Assembly (NCBI RefSeq): GCF_014201875.1
Contig: NZ_JACHFL010000013.1
Span: 84,517-148,516, forward strand
Length of the DNA stretch: 64,000 nt
Source of the DNA: Deinococcus humi
GTDB lineage: Bacteria; Deinococcota; Deinococci; Deinococcales; Deinococcaceae
Reading direction: 5' to 3'
Each line of letters begins with the position of its first letter. Position 1 is the stretch's first letter. Under the pieces are notes generated by a model that was not told the origin of the DNA, made no database searches, and saw only the letters and a program-made list of their open reading frames with translations. Of this stretch, positions 44,360 through 62,253 are shown in pieces. The translations under genes and the position numbers were made by a program.

Positions 44360-45067
44360 ATGACGGCGCAGCCGATCAAGCAGCAGAAACTGGCCGCCAG
44401 CGCAGCAGAGGAACTTCTGGCCCTGATCCTGCGCGGAGACTTCGCGGCCGGTCAGCGGTTGCCACCTGAGCGGGTGCTGGCCGAACAGATGAACATCTCC
44501 CGCACCAGCCTGCGGGACGGGATTGCCCGCCTTGAGGTGCTGGGACACCTGGAGGCACGCCAGGGCAACGGTGTTTTTGTCCGTGAGCCCTCTGCCGCCC
44601 ACCTGACCCAGCCGTTTCAGGGCATGCTGCTGCGTTCGCCCCAGAAACTGGCCCACCTTCTTGACTTCCGGCGCATGATCGAGCCGGAAGTGGCGGCGCA
44701 GGCCGCTCTTCGTGCCACGCCCACCCAAATCGCGCAACTGGAAGGGTGTCTGGAGCGGCAGGAGGCGGCCCGCGCCCGTCACATCAAACTGAGCGATGAG
44801 GACATGCTCTTCCACAGCCTGATCGCCCAGATCGCTGGAAACGAGGTGGTCATGCTGGTGCTCGACACCCTGCGCTCGCTGATGATCCAGTTGCGCAGTC
44901 AGGTGGTGGGCGATCAGCCGGAATTGACCATTTCCGAACACCGCGCGCTGGTCCGCGCCATTGCCAGCGCCTCGCCCCAGGCCGCCCGTCAGGCCATGCT
45001 CGCCCACATGGAATCCGTTCGCCACCATGCCGCCCCACTGATCGAAAAAGGAGAAGACAATGCGTAA
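44360..45067 (+). CDS. FadR-subfamily (GntR) regulator
   Basis: The 235-aa protein has a winged helix (about 15-78, R-L-P-P-E-R-V-L-A-E-Q-M, then R-Q-G-N-G-V-F-V) and an all-helical FCD domain (about 95-230). The FCD domain has an acidic D-F-R-R-M-I-E start and H/E metal ligands typical of acid-sensing members. It probably represses the second dpp operon and itself through the operator at 44317. Its stop overlaps the binding-protein gene start by 8 bases. Confidence 0.9.
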   Translation: MTAQPIKQQKLAASAAEELLALILRGDFAAGQRLPPERVLAEQMNISRTSLRDGIARLEVLGHLEARQGNGVFVREPSAAHLTQPFQGMLLRSPQKLAHLLDFRRMIEPEVAAQAALRATPTQIAQLEGCLERQEAARARHIKLSDEDMLFHSLIAQIAGNEVVMLVLDTLRSLMIQLRSQVVGDQPELTISEHRALVRAIASASPQAARQAMLAHMESVRHHAAPLIEKGEDNA

Positions 45068-46538
45068 ATCCCAGTTTCTGATGGCCTTCCTGAGTGCTGC
45101 CTGCCTGAGCGCCGCTTGCGCCTCGGCACAGACCCTGACGGTGGGCCTTGACGCCGATCCGCCCAGGCTCGATCCGGCGCTGTCCACCGCGCTCGTGGAC
45201 CGACAGGTGATGAACCAGATCTTCGACAAGCTGGTGGATCTGGACGTGAACCTCAAGGTGGTTCCGGCACTGGCAACGTCCTGGAAGGTGACGAACGGCG
45301 GCCTGACCTACACTTTCAAGCTGAGAAGCGGTGTGAAATTCACCGACGGCACCCCGCTGGACGCCGCCGCCGTCAAATACGGACTGGATCGCAACCGCAC
45401 GCTGGAGGGCAGCGCCCGCAAGAACGAGATGAGCAGCGTCAAGGAGGTCAAGGTCATCGACCCGCAGACCGTTCAGCTCACGCTGTCGCAGCCTTACGGG
45501 CCGCTGCTGGCCGTACTGACGGACCGCGCGGGCATGATCGTCTCGCCCACGGCAGCCAAGAAAGCCGGAGCCGATTTCCAGAACAATCCGGTAGGCAGCG
45601 GTCCCTTCACCTTTGTCAGCCGCGTGCGCCAGGACAACATCACCCTGAATGCGAACAAGAACTACTGGGGCGGTGCGCCCAAGATCGACAAGCTGGTCTA
45701 CCGCCCCTTCACCGACGGTGACGTGCGCTACGCCAACCTGCTGTCCGGCGCGGTGCAGGCAATCACGCCGATAGACCCCAAAGACATCAGCAAGCTGGAG
45801 CAAAATCCCAAGTTCAGCGTGCTGAACTACCCCGGGATCGGCTTCCAGGGGATCTGGTTCAACGTCACCCGCGCGCCGTTCAACAACAAGAATTTCCGAC
45901 AGGCCGTGGCCGCCACGATTGACCGCGAGGCGATTGCCAAGAGCATCTTCTACGGCACGGTCACGCCCGCCGCTGGCCCGTTCCCACCCGGCACCGCCGC
46001 TGCGTCCTCGGCGATCAAGGTGCAGAAGCCCGACATCGCCGTGGCCAAGCAGAAACTGGGGGGCAAGCCGCTGAGCTTCACGCTATTGACCACGCCGGGC
46101 AGCGTCACCACGCAACTGGCGCAGGTGTACCAAGCCATGTTCGCGCAGGCTGGCATCAATGCCAAGATCGAGCAGGTGGAGTTCGGCACGCTGCTCGACC
46201 GCGCCGACAAGCAGGATTTCGACGCCCTGATGCTGGGCTGGAGCGGGCGGCCTGATCCCGATGGCAACATCTACGATTTCTTCGTGACCGGCGGCACCAA
46301 CAACCAGGCCGGCTACAGCAACAAGTCAGTGGACAGTCTGCTTGCCAAGGCCCGCGCCCAGAACGCCATGTCCGCCCGCGTCGCCACCTACAACGTCGCG
46401 CTGGGCACCATCATCAGCGACACCCCGTACACCTGGGTGTACTTCCAGCGCAATCTGGTGGCGAGCGTCAAGGGACTGACTGGCCTCAAGCCCATTCCAG
46501 ACGGCATCCTGCGTTTTAAAGACGTGGACCTGAAGTAA
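45060..46538 (+). CDS. dppA: Second peptide-type ABC substrate-binding protein
   Basis: The 492-aa exported protein has a signal peptide (1-23, A-S-A-Q) and the SBP_bac_5 fold (F-D-K-L-V-D-L-D, P-V-G-S-G-P-F, W-S-G-R-P-D-P-D-G). It is clearly different from the first binding protein at 31356, so ligand range may differ. The ATG lies inside the FadR gene end. An intercistronic hairpin follows it. Confidence 0.92.
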   Translation: MRKSQFLMAFLSAACLSAACASAQTLTVGLDADPPRLDPALSTALVDRQVMNQIFDKLVDLDVNLKVVPALATSWKVTNGGLTYTFKLRSGVKFTDGTPLDAAAVKYGLDRNRTLEGSARKNEMSSVKEVKVIDPQTVQLTLSQPYGPLLAVLTDRAGMIVSPTAAKKAGADFQNNPVGSGPFTFVSRVRQDNITLNANKNYWGGAPKIDKLVYRPFTDGDVRYANLLSGAVQAITPIDPKDISKLEQNPKFSVLNYPGIGFQGIWFNVTRAPFNNKNFRQAVAATIDREAIAKSIFYGTVTPAAGPFPPGTAAASSAIKVQKPDIAVAKQKLGGKPLSFTLLTTPGSVTTQLAQVYQAMFAQAGINAKIEQVEFGTLLDRADKQDFDALMLGWSGRPDPDGNIYDFFVTGGTNNQAGYSNKSVDSLLAKARAQNAMSARVATYNVALGTIISDTPYTWVYFQRNLVASVKGLTGLKPIPDGILRFKDVDLK

Positions 46539-46557
46539 CGGCAGACCATCCTGAAGG

Positions 46558-46595
46558 GGGCCGGCGAGACGGACTGCCCGGCCCTTTCGCCCTTT
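46558..46595 (+). other. Intercistronic hairpin after the second binding-protein gene
   Basis: GGGCCGG (46558-46564) pairs with CCGGCCC (46578-46584) and is followed by TTTCGCCCTTT. It may attenuate transcription into the permease genes or protect the binding-protein mRNA. Confidence 0.6.
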
Positions 46596-46613
46596 CCAGA
46601 CTGAGGAGGTTAA

Positions 46614-47558
46614 GTGGCTGTTTTCGCCTTGCGCCGCCTGCTGTCGGCCATCCCAACTTTGCTGATCGTCACGGTCATCGTGTTCGCCATGGTCAAGCTG
46701 TTGCCCGGCGATCCAGCGCGGCTGATCCTGGGCCAGGAGGCCACCCCGCAGGCCCTGGCCGAACTGCGCCGTTCGCTGGGGCTGGACCGTTCGCTGCCGC
46801 AGCAGTACCTGAGCTGGCTGGCCGGGGCCGTGCGGCTGGATTTCGGCACCAGCCTGACCGACAACAGCAGCGTGAGCCGATTGATCGCCCAGAAACTACC
46901 GGTCACGCTGGAACTCTCGCTGTTCGCCATGCTGATCTCGCTGCTGATCTCCCTGCCCGCCGGAATCGTCAGCGCGGTGCGGCGCAACACCTGGGTGGAC
47001 CGGCTGCTGACGCTGCTGGCGCTGTCGGGCATCAGCCTGCCCAATTTCTTTCTGGGCATCCTGCTGATCTACCTGTTCAGCATCCGGCTGGCGTGGATTC
47101 CGGCGAGCGGATACACCAGCCTGCTTGAGAATCCGGGCCGCAATCTGTTGCTGTTGCTCCTGCCCGCCGTCACCCTTGGCGTCGGTTCAGCGGCGGTGCT
47201 CACGCGTTACCTGCGCTCCAGCCTCAGCGAAACGCTGAACCAGGATTACGTGCGAACCGCGCACGCCAAAGGCCTCACGGCGCGGCAGGTCACCTCCAAA
47301 CACGCCCTGAGAAACGCGCTGATTCCCTTTCTGACTGCTTTCGGCCTGCAACTCGGCGGCCTGCTCGGTGGGGCCGTGATCACCGAGCAGATTTTCAGCA
47401 TCCCCGGCTTCGGTCGGCTGCTGGTGGACGCCGTGTTCACCCGTGATCTGCCCGTGATCCAGGGCGTGGTGCTGGTTTCGGCGGTGGCGGTGTTCCTGGT
47501 GAGCTTTCTGGTGGATCTGGGCTACGCAGCCGTGGATCCGCGGATCCGGTACAACTGA
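46614..47558 (+). CDS. dppB: Second dipeptide ABC transporter permease, DppB type
   Basis: The 314-aa protein has six helices, L-L-P-G-D-P-A-R near residue 30 and an EAA loop (R-T-A-H-A-K-G-L). The start is GTG 46614, with GAGGAGG a few bases upstream. Its partner DppC lies 13 bases downstream. No ATPase genes accompany it, so it probably uses DppD/DppF from 34946-36990 or another ATPase pair. Confidence 0.93.
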   Translation: MAVFALRRLLSAIPTLLIVTVIVFAMVKLLPGDPARLILGQEATPQALAELRRSLGLDRSLPQQYLSWLAGAVRLDFGTSLTDNSSVSRLIAQKLPVTLELSLFAMLISLLISLPAGIVSAVRRNTWVDRLLTLLALSGISLPNFFLGILLIYLFSIRLAWIPASGYTSLLENPGRNLLLLLLPAVTLGVGSAAVLTRYLRSSLSETLNQDYVRTAHAKGLTARQVTSKHALRNALIPFLTAFGLQLGGLLGGAVITEQIFSIPGFGRLLVDAVFTRDLPVIQGVVLVSAVAVFLVSFLVDLGYAAVDPRIRYN

Positions 47559-47571
47559 TGGGGGGGCACAC

Positions 47572-48450
47572 ATGACCACGACCATCCCCAAATCCCCGGC
47601 CCCGGCAAGGCGACGGTTGCCCGCTCCGCTCAGGCGCTTCCTGAGCAATCGGCTGGCCGTCGTGGGCCTGTTCGTATTGCTGATTTTCGCCGTCGCGGCG
47701 CTGCTGGCCTCCTGGGTTGCCCCCTATGACCCGGCACAGATCTTCTTTTCCGACCTGCGCGCCGCTCCCAGTGCCGCGCATCCCTTCGGGGCCGACGAAC
47801 TTGGGCGCGACATCTTCTCTAGGGTGGTGTATGGGGCGCGGGTGTCTCTGAGTGCCGGATTGATCTCGGTGACGCTGGCCCTGGTGTGCGGCGGCGGCAT
47901 CGGCCTTATCGCCGGGTACGTTGGCGGCTGGCTGGACGACGTGCTGATGCGCGTGGTGGACGCGCTGCTGGCGCTTCCGTTCCTGGTGCTGGCGATTGCG
48001 CTGGCGGCCATTCTCGGCCCCAGCCTGCAGAACACCATGATTGCCATTGCCATCGTCACCGCCCCTGCCTTTGCCCGCATCACGCGCGGCGAGGTGCTCT
48101 CGCAGCGCGAGCGCGATTATGTGCAGGCCGCGCAGGCGCTGGGAGCGGGGAACGGACGCCTGATCACCCGCCACCTGCTGCCCAACATCAGCGGGGCACT
48201 GATCGTACAGACCTCGCTGGCCATCGCCAACGCGATTCTGGCCGAGGCCAGCCTGTCCTTCCTGGGCCTGGGGATCCAGCCGCCCGCGCCCAGCTGGGGA
48301 TCCATGCTCAATGCCGCGCGCGGTTACCTGACCGACGCGCCGTGGATGGCGGTGTTTCCCGGCCTCGCCATTTTTCTGGCGGTGCTGGCCTTCAACCTGA
48401 TCGGCGACGGGCTGCGGGACGCCCTCGATCCGCGCGGCAAGATCGGCTAG
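47572..48450 (+). CDS. dppC: Second dipeptide ABC transporter permease, DppC type
   Basis: The 292-aa protein has the DppC signature H-P-F-G-A-D-E-L-G-R-D (about 70-80) and an EAA loop around T-R-G-E-V-L-S-Q-R-E-R-D-Y. It pairs with the DppB at 46614. The gene ends the operon and a strong terminator follows at 48468. Confidence 0.93.
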   Translation: MTTTIPKSPAPARRRLPAPLRRFLSNRLAVVGLFVLLIFAVAALLASWVAPYDPAQIFFSDLRAAPSAAHPFGADELGRDIFSRVVYGARVSLSAGLISVTLALVCGGGIGLIAGYVGGWLDDVLMRVVDALLALPFLVLAIALAAILGPSLQNTMIAIAIVTAPAFARITRGEVLSQRERDYVQAAQALGAGNGRLITRHLLPNISGALIVQTSLAIANAILAEASLSFLGLGIQPPAPSWGSMLNAARGYLTDAPWMAVFPGLAIFLAVLAFNLIGDGLRDALDPRGKIG

Positions 48451-48467
48451 TCGGAAGCGTGCTGCTC

Positions 48468-48502
48468 AGCCCTCTCCTTTTATGGAGAGGGCTATTTCAT
48501 TT
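48468..48502 (+). terminator. Rho-independent terminator after the second dpp operon
   Basis: AGCCCTCTCC (48468-48477) pairs perfectly with GGAGAGGGCT (48484-48493) around TTTTAT and is followed by ATTTCATTT. Confidence 0.88.
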
Positions 48503-48538
48503 CGGTTCTGCGGGTTGGCGTAGGTGACAGGCAAGCCC

Positions 48539-49681
<1,143 letters not shown>

Positions 49682-50113
49682 TTGGGACCCAGCCTAGAGC
49701 ATTTGGGCGCGGGTGGAATAGTCCGGAAAACGCAGTGCGGCCAGCCAGGAAGGACTGCTTTGGCCCATTCTTGCTGAAAGCCCACCGTCTCTGATAGAAC
49801 CTCTGCCAGACACCGCCCTGCCGCGTAACTGAACGGCGCGCCCTGCTCTTGACATTCAAGGCCACGGACGTCTATACTCTCCTGTGGCCAACCAAGATGG
49901 GTCTGGCAGGAGCGAATTGGTATTCTCCAGTCTTCAAAATTAACCCCCCAGTACAGGAACGCAGCCGGAGAGGTTGCGCGTCCTGACTGCGCCATTTCTG
50001 AGCGCTTTGCCTCCACTTCTTGATTCCAATCCTACGGTACGCCGTATTTCAGAGGCCTTTTTCTGCCCCGAAAAGGCCGTGAGCAACAACAGCAGGGTGC
50101 GTGCGAGGTGTGC
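49682..50113. other. rpoB upstream region with long leader
   Basis: These 432 bases separate the divergent acyl-CoA dehydrogenase and rpoB. A strong promoter lies at 49849-49878, leaving a leader of roughly 230 bases before the rpoB start. No ribosomal protein genes (rplJ/rplL) precede rpoB here, unlike many bacteria. No convincing short gene is present. Confidence 0.6.
49849..49878 (+). promoter_or_regulatory. Sigma-A-type promoter of rpoB
   Basis: TTGACA (49849-49854), an 18-bp spacer and TATACT (49873-49878) form a near-consensus housekeeping promoter. It is the only strong candidate upstream of rpoB and implies a transcription start near 49885. Confidence 0.75.
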
Positions 50114-53569
<3,456 letters not shown>

Positions 53570-53616
53570 GCGCCAAAAGTCGAGTCACTCATGCTTGAGC
53601 TGCGAAGAGACGTTCC

Positions 53617-53846
53617 GTGAAGGTTGAAGTGATTTTAAACCTCTTGGTGGTCTTGTTTACGGGCTATTTCATCTGGAGTGGAGTGGAATATTTTGCCTCA
53701 GACGAACATGGCTGGAGAATCCAGCTAGCCAAAGCAGGATGGGTCTTATACACCATCAGCTTTCCATTCATCTGTGTTTCCCTGGTTTCGTCTATCCGTA
53801 AACTTCGCAGCTCGCCGTTCGTATCACCAACCAAACAGGAGTCTGA

Positions 53847-53850
<4 letters not shown>
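53617..53850 (+). CDS. Small two-helix membrane protein inserted between rpoB and rpoC
   Basis: A 77-codon frame starts at GTG 53617, 47 bases after rpoB, and its TGA overlaps the rpoC ATG (ATGA at 53847-53850). It encodes two membrane helices (about 4-26 and 40-60), a short loop with charged residues, and a Lys/Ser tail. Its GC content is visibly lower than rpoB and rpoC on either side. I do not recognise the family. Its position makes coupled translation with rpoC likely. A weak ribosome-binding site precedes the GTG. Confidence 0.6.
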
Positions 53851-58502
<4,652 letters not shown>

Positions 58503-58528
58503 CCCGGCTGGCTGAAAAGCCCGCAGAG

Positions 58529-58562
58529 AACCCCCACCTGGAAACGGGTGGGGGTTTTGTTG
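58529..58562 (+). terminator. Rho-independent terminator of rpoC
   Basis: AACCCCCACCTG (58529-58540) pairs with CGGGTGGGGGTT (58545-58556) around a GAAA tetraloop and is followed by TTGTTG. Confidence 0.92.
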
Positions 58563-58595
58563 TGGGCTGGCAGTAATTGCTAGGTCGTTTGTATC

Positions 58596-59744
58596 TTAGC
58601 CTTCCAGCAGTTGCCGTCCCAGCGCCGTGTAGGCCGTGTCGTCGGTGGGCGGATGGGTCAGCCCGGCGCGGGCATCTCGCAGCAGTTTTTCCAATGGCAG
58701 CGCGGCACTTAGCGCGGCCCCTCCTGCGGTGCGCGAAGCCAGATCGGTGGCGAAAACCGCCGCGCCCGTTGCATGGGCCTTGGCCGCACCAATGGCAGGA
58801 ACCGAGGCAGAGCTGGGGTCCGCATCCCACTGTGCAGCGGCGTCCAGCAGCAGCGCCCGTGCGGCCTGCAAGGAGGTGGCAATGCGCCCCACATTCTCCT
58901 GAATGCGCGGCAGGGTGGCAATGGGAGCGCCCAGGGCCGTGGGGACGCGCACGCGAGCGTAAGCCGCAATCGCGTCCAGCGCGGCAAAGCCCACACCCAG
59001 GTAGGTGGCGGCAATCGCGGCCCAGAACCACGCGCTGCTGGCCGGCTGGCCGGGGGCGGGCGGCGCGTGCAGGCTGGAGGGTACGTCCGTAAAGACCACG
59101 TCATGGCTGCCGCTGCCGCGCAGGCCCAGTGCCCCCTGCCACGTTGGCTCGATCCGGACGCCAGGACCGTGCAGGTCCACCCAGTAACGGCCCACCTGCC
59201 CGTCCAGCGTGGCGGCGGTCACCAGCGCCCAGCGCAGGGAACGGACCCCAGTGGACCACGTTTTGCGCCCGGTGATCCGCCAACCGCCGCCCTCGAAGCC
59301 TGTTCCTTCCGGTACGGCGCGGGTCTGCGGCAGGCCGCCGCGCGAGGGGCTGCCCAGTTCGGGTTCACTCGCCAGCGCATTGAGCAACTCGCCGCCCTTC
59401 CCGGCCTCGGCCACGGCGTGCAGCAGCGGTTCCGGCAGGGTCCGGCCCTGGAAAGCGGCGCCCGTCACATGCCCATGCATCGCCAGAATCAGGGCCAGGC
59501 TGGCGTCCGCCGTGCCCAGTGTTAATTGCGCCCGCGCGAACTGCGAAAGATTGGCTCCCAGTCCACCCCGGTCTTCAGGAACAACCAGCGCGGTGTAGCC
59601 ACTGCTGGACAGCGCTCTCGCGGCTCCGGGCGTCACGTCCTGGGCCGCCTCGCATTCGGCGGCGTATTGGCGGATAGCAGCGGCGGCGCGGTCTACCACC
59701 TCTGTCTGCGCGTGGGTCAGTTCGGAGTCTGGCAAAGAGGTCAC
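58596..59744 (-). CDS. Acyl-CoA dehydrogenase-like flavoprotein
   Basis: The 382-aa protein has the acyl-CoA dehydrogenase fold: an N-terminal helical domain, a middle beta domain with I-T-G-R-K-T-W-S-T-G, and a C-terminal helical bundle ending T-A-Y-T-A-L-G-R. The catalytic Glu of the usual Y-E-G-T motif is not visible, so it may be closer to the DszC/flavin monooxygenase or nitroalkane-type branch. The start is GTG 59744, with a TACCCT -10 box ending 7 bases before it. It is divergent from the 130-aa gene. Confidence 0.88.
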   Translation of the reverse strand: MTSLPDSELTHAQTEVVDRAAAAIRQYAAECEAAQDVTPGAARALSSSGYTALVVPEDRGGLGANLSQFARAQLTLGTADASLALILAMHGHVTGAAFQGRTLPEPLLHAVAEAGKGGELLNALASEPELGSPSRGGLPQTRAVPEGTGFEGGGWRITGRKTWSTGVRSLRWALVTAATLDGQVGRYWVDLHGPGVRIEPTWQGALGLRGSGSHDVVFTDVPSSLHAPPAPGQPASSAWFWAAIAATYLGVGFAALDAIAAYARVRVPTALGAPIATLPRIQENVGRIATSLQAARALLLDAAAQWDADPSSASVPAIGAAKAHATGAAVFATDLASRTAGGAALSAALPLEKLLRDARAGLTHPPTDDTAYTALGRQLLEG

Positions 59745-59854
59745 GCTGTTCAGGGTAGCGGCTGGGCACCTCCTGTGCCTGCGTGAAGCCCCGCTAAGTT
59801 AGCTGTCATACACCCAGATATTTTACGTTTTATCCTAAATCAAGCGAGGTAATT

Positions 59855-60247
59855 ATGAGTCTGAAAGATATGGAGAACAACCACATGATGGCCCACCTGA
59901 CCAGTGCGCTGAATGACGGCAAGGATATCGGTCACTACGGTCGCCTGGTCTACACCATCGTCGCCCGTCACTTTCTGAGCGACGACGAACTGGTGGCGCA
60001 GCTTGCCAAGGACAAGGACTTTGCCGAGGAAGACGCGCGTGGACTGGTTCAGCAGGTTCAGGAGCGCGATTACAGCCCGCCGGGTCGCAACAAGATCATG
60101 GAGTATCAGGCCAAGCAGGACTTCCCGATCATGCCGGACACCCAGGATCCCGACGAGGGCAACGTCTACCGTGATCTGGAGTTCCCGCAGGAGGTCTACG
60201 ATCACATCAGCGAGTACCACCAGCAGAAGGCCGAAGACAGGGCCTGA
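59855..60247 (+). CDS. Hypothetical protein, 130 aa
   Basis: I do not recognise the family. The protein is soluble and acidic, with a helical N-terminal half (H-Y-G-R-L-V-Y-T-I-V-A-R-H-F-L) and a later Pro/Asp-rich segment (M-P-D-T-Q-D-P-D-E-G-N). A GAGG ribosome-binding site lies before ATG 59855, and the upstream region is AT-rich with a possible TATCCT -10 box. It is monocistronic and closed by a strong terminator. Conservation in the genus is likely but cannot be checked here. Confidence 0.8.
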   Translation: MSLKDMENNHMMAHLTSALNDGKDIGHYGRLVYTIVARHFLSDDELVAQLAKDKDFAEEDARGLVQQVQERDYSPPGRNKIMEYQAKQDFPIMPDTQDPDEGNVYRDLEFPQEVYDHISEYHQQKAEDRA

Positions 60248-60263
60248 ACTGTCCACGCTCCTT

Positions 60264-60296
60264 GTCCCCTCCCCGATACGGGAGGGGACTTTTGTT
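60264..60296 (+). terminator. Rho-independent terminator after the 130-aa gene
   Basis: GTCCCCTCCC (60264-60273) pairs with GGGAGGGGAC (60280-60289) around CGATAC and is followed by TTTTGTTG. Confidence 0.92.
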
Positions 60297-60408
60297 GCGA
60301 GGATTGCCCTTCTGAACGCCAGACGTAGTGTGGCCGTTTGCCTGGAAGAACACCGTTGCTCTCTCACAGCGACAGCCCTTTGTCAGCTTCTGACCTGGCG
60401 CGGTTTCT

Positions 60409-61350
60409 CTATTTCAGCCGTCCCCAGGCTTTGAGGGTCAGCAGGGCGTCCATTGTTAGCGCGCTGCGCCACTCGCTTTCAGCGGTAGGCCAGGCGTCAG
60501 GAAACTGTCCAAACCAGCTCCAGTCCGGTCCCCACGAGCCGTCCCCGGCCAGGGCGGTGATCAGGTGGAGAAGCGCGGCACTGATGGGTTCTTCCAGACC
60601 GTGGGCCAGCGGATGATCCGGGGTGGGGGCCACCATCAGGGGGTTCAGGCCGTATTGGGCGAACTCTTCAGGGCTGGTCTGGACGCGGTCCGGCAGCACG
60701 TCGGCCAGGTACTCCAGCACGGGTAGACGATGATCGTCCGGAATCTCCAACGTCCCGGCGAACACGGCTGCTGCCGCGTGACTGTTCACGTCTCCTTTCT
60801 CTAGCCCGGCCAGCACGGCGTCGCGCGCCTCCAGCGTCAGCTGGGCTCGCAAGCCCTCGGGCAGCAGTCCTGGCCAGGCCCACAGCCGTGCCACCAGCTC
60901 GGCGCGCGGATTGACACGGAAACCAGCAAAGGTTCGGGCCAGTTCGCCAGGCTCGGACTGGTTCCACCACGGCGCGTGGGGGAACGCCTCGGCCTGCGGG
61001 GGCAGAAATGGCCACACGCTGCCGTCCAGATCGGTGTGCAACTGGGTGTGCAGCCACTCCATCGCCTCCGTCAGCAGTGGCTCATCCGTTGGCACCTCCA
61101 GCTCGTGCAGCACTCGCAGGGCCATCATGGTCGCCAGTACGCTGCTGTGTGGCGCGCGGCAATCCGGCTCCAGCGCTTGCCCAAAGCCGCCGTCCTGATT
61201 CTGATAGGCGCGCAGTGCAGCCAGCACCTCAGTCGGTTGCGCGCCGCCAAAGGCATGGCGAAACCGCGCCCTGTCCAGGGGCCTCCCCTGTTCTTCCAGA
61301 AAAGCGCGGGCTTGGGCGAAAGCCTCCGGCGTCAGATCGGGTGTAGGCAT
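60409..61350 (-). CDS. Prenyltransferase/squalene-cyclase-repeat protein
   Basis: The 313-aa protein contains an alpha-toroid repeat unit with Y-Q-N-Q-D-G-G-F-G-Q (about 49-58), a hallmark of prenyltransferase and squalene-hopene cyclase folds, followed by less conserved repeats. It lacks the D-x-D-D cyclase motif, so cyclisation is unlikely; similar standalone proteins are of unknown function. ATG 61350 is chosen because a TACGCT -10 box ends 5 bases before it; the longer frame adds a low-complexity Arg-rich stretch. Confidence 0.78.
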   Translation of the reverse strand: MPTPDLTPEAFAQARAFLEEQGRPLDRARFRHAFGGAQPTEVLAALRAYQNQDGGFGQALEPDCRAPHSSVLATMMALRVLHELEVPTDEPLLTEAMEWLHTQLHTDLDGSVWPFLPPQAEAFPHAPWWNQSEPGELARTFAGFRVNPRAELVARLWAWPGLLPEGLRAQLTLEARDAVLAGLEKGDVNSHAAAAVFAGTLEIPDDHRLPVLEYLADVLPDRVQTSPEEFAQYGLNPLMVAPTPDHPLAHGLEEPISAALLHLITALAGDGSWGPDWSWFGQFPDAWPTAESEWRSALTMDALLTLKAWGRLK

Positions 61351-61408
61351 AGCGGAGCGTAGCACCAGCCCGTGGAGCACGGCTGAGAGGCGGCTCAGGT
61401 CCGCCCGC

Positions 61409-62137
61409 TCAGCGGCTGACCGTCCAGATGCCCGCGAAATCCGCCAGCTGGGTGTTGTTCTCCGGCGTGGCATAGGCGCTGATGCTGCCGTCCAGATACA
61501 GCGCGTCCGCGCATTTCAGTCGGTCACGGAAGAAAACGGCAAAGGCGTAGAAATTGACTGGACCGGCGCTGACGGCGAAGCGTACCCGGCCGTCCTTGCA
61601 GACACCCACCCCGCTGCGAACCTTGAAGGAACTGCTGCCCCGGTTGAAGGCAGGATGGATCTGCCCGTCCGCCAGCAGTAGCGGTCCCGACTGTGTGGCG
61701 AAGGTGGGCTGCGGACTCAGGCGGCGGTACGCCCCGGTTTCCGTCACGCCTGCCTGCGTCCCCTTGACCCAGAACACGCCGTTGGGCAGCAGCGCGAAGT
61801 TGCCGCCGGAACGGGCGTCATTGAGCGGCACCAGCGTCTTGCCTCCCTCCACATGCAGGCCCAGTGGACGCAGCCCCGGCGCGTAGATGCCGCTGTTGGT
61901 GGCGAACAGCAACTCGCGGCCCTGCTTGCCCAGGCGGGCCTGTACCTGCGAGAAGCTGGCGTAGGGCTGCCCGGTGGTGGGATTGAGCCAGTGCAACTCC
62001 AGCCGGTCTCTCGCCGGATCAACCTCGGCGACGGTGTACAGCATGCCGCCGGAGACCACCCTGTCCAGTTTGAAGGCTTGAGAGGCGGGCGTACATGACA
62101 TCAGCAGAAAAACGGGCAGTAAACGGGCGAGGATCAT
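61409..62137 (-). CDS. Phosphodiester-glycosidase-family lipoprotein
   Basis: The 242-aa protein has an N-terminal hydrophobic stretch with a lipobox-like L-L-M-S-C (about residue 14), suggesting a lipoprotein. The body matches NAGPA/DUF2233 phosphodiester glycosidases: [25 protein letters not shown] and a late D-G-S-I-S-A. Such enzymes release N-acetylglucosamine from phosphodiester links or act on wall glycans. The start at ATG 62137 gives the signal sequence. It lies 58 bases from the neighbouring minus-strand gene. Confidence 0.85.
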   Translation of the reverse strand: MILARLLPVFLLMSCTPASQAFKLDRVVSGGMLYTVAEVDPARDRLELHWLNPTTGQPYASFSQVQARLGKQGRELLFATNSGIYAPGLRPLGLHVEGGKTLVPLNDARSGGNFALLPNGVFWVKGTQAGVTETGAYRRLSPQPTFATQSGPLLLADGQIHPAFNRGSSSFKVRSGVGVCKDGRVRFAVSAGPVNFYAFAVFFRDRLKCADALYLDGSISAYATPENNTQLADFAGIWTVSR

Positions 62138-62253
62138 CGAGAGGCATGATGCCTTTCTCCAGGGAGAATAAAAGCAAGCCGGTCTCCGCTCCGCCCTGTC
62201 ATCTATGTGCGGCGGTGGCAGATGGAAGCCGGAGACCCCTTTACCATGTCGGT

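Noticed and set aside
59823..59839. TTACGTTTTATCCTAAA resembling half of the radiation/desiccation response motif
   Set aside because: Only the left half fits the palindromic motif; the right half does not, and the downstream gene is not a known DdrO target.
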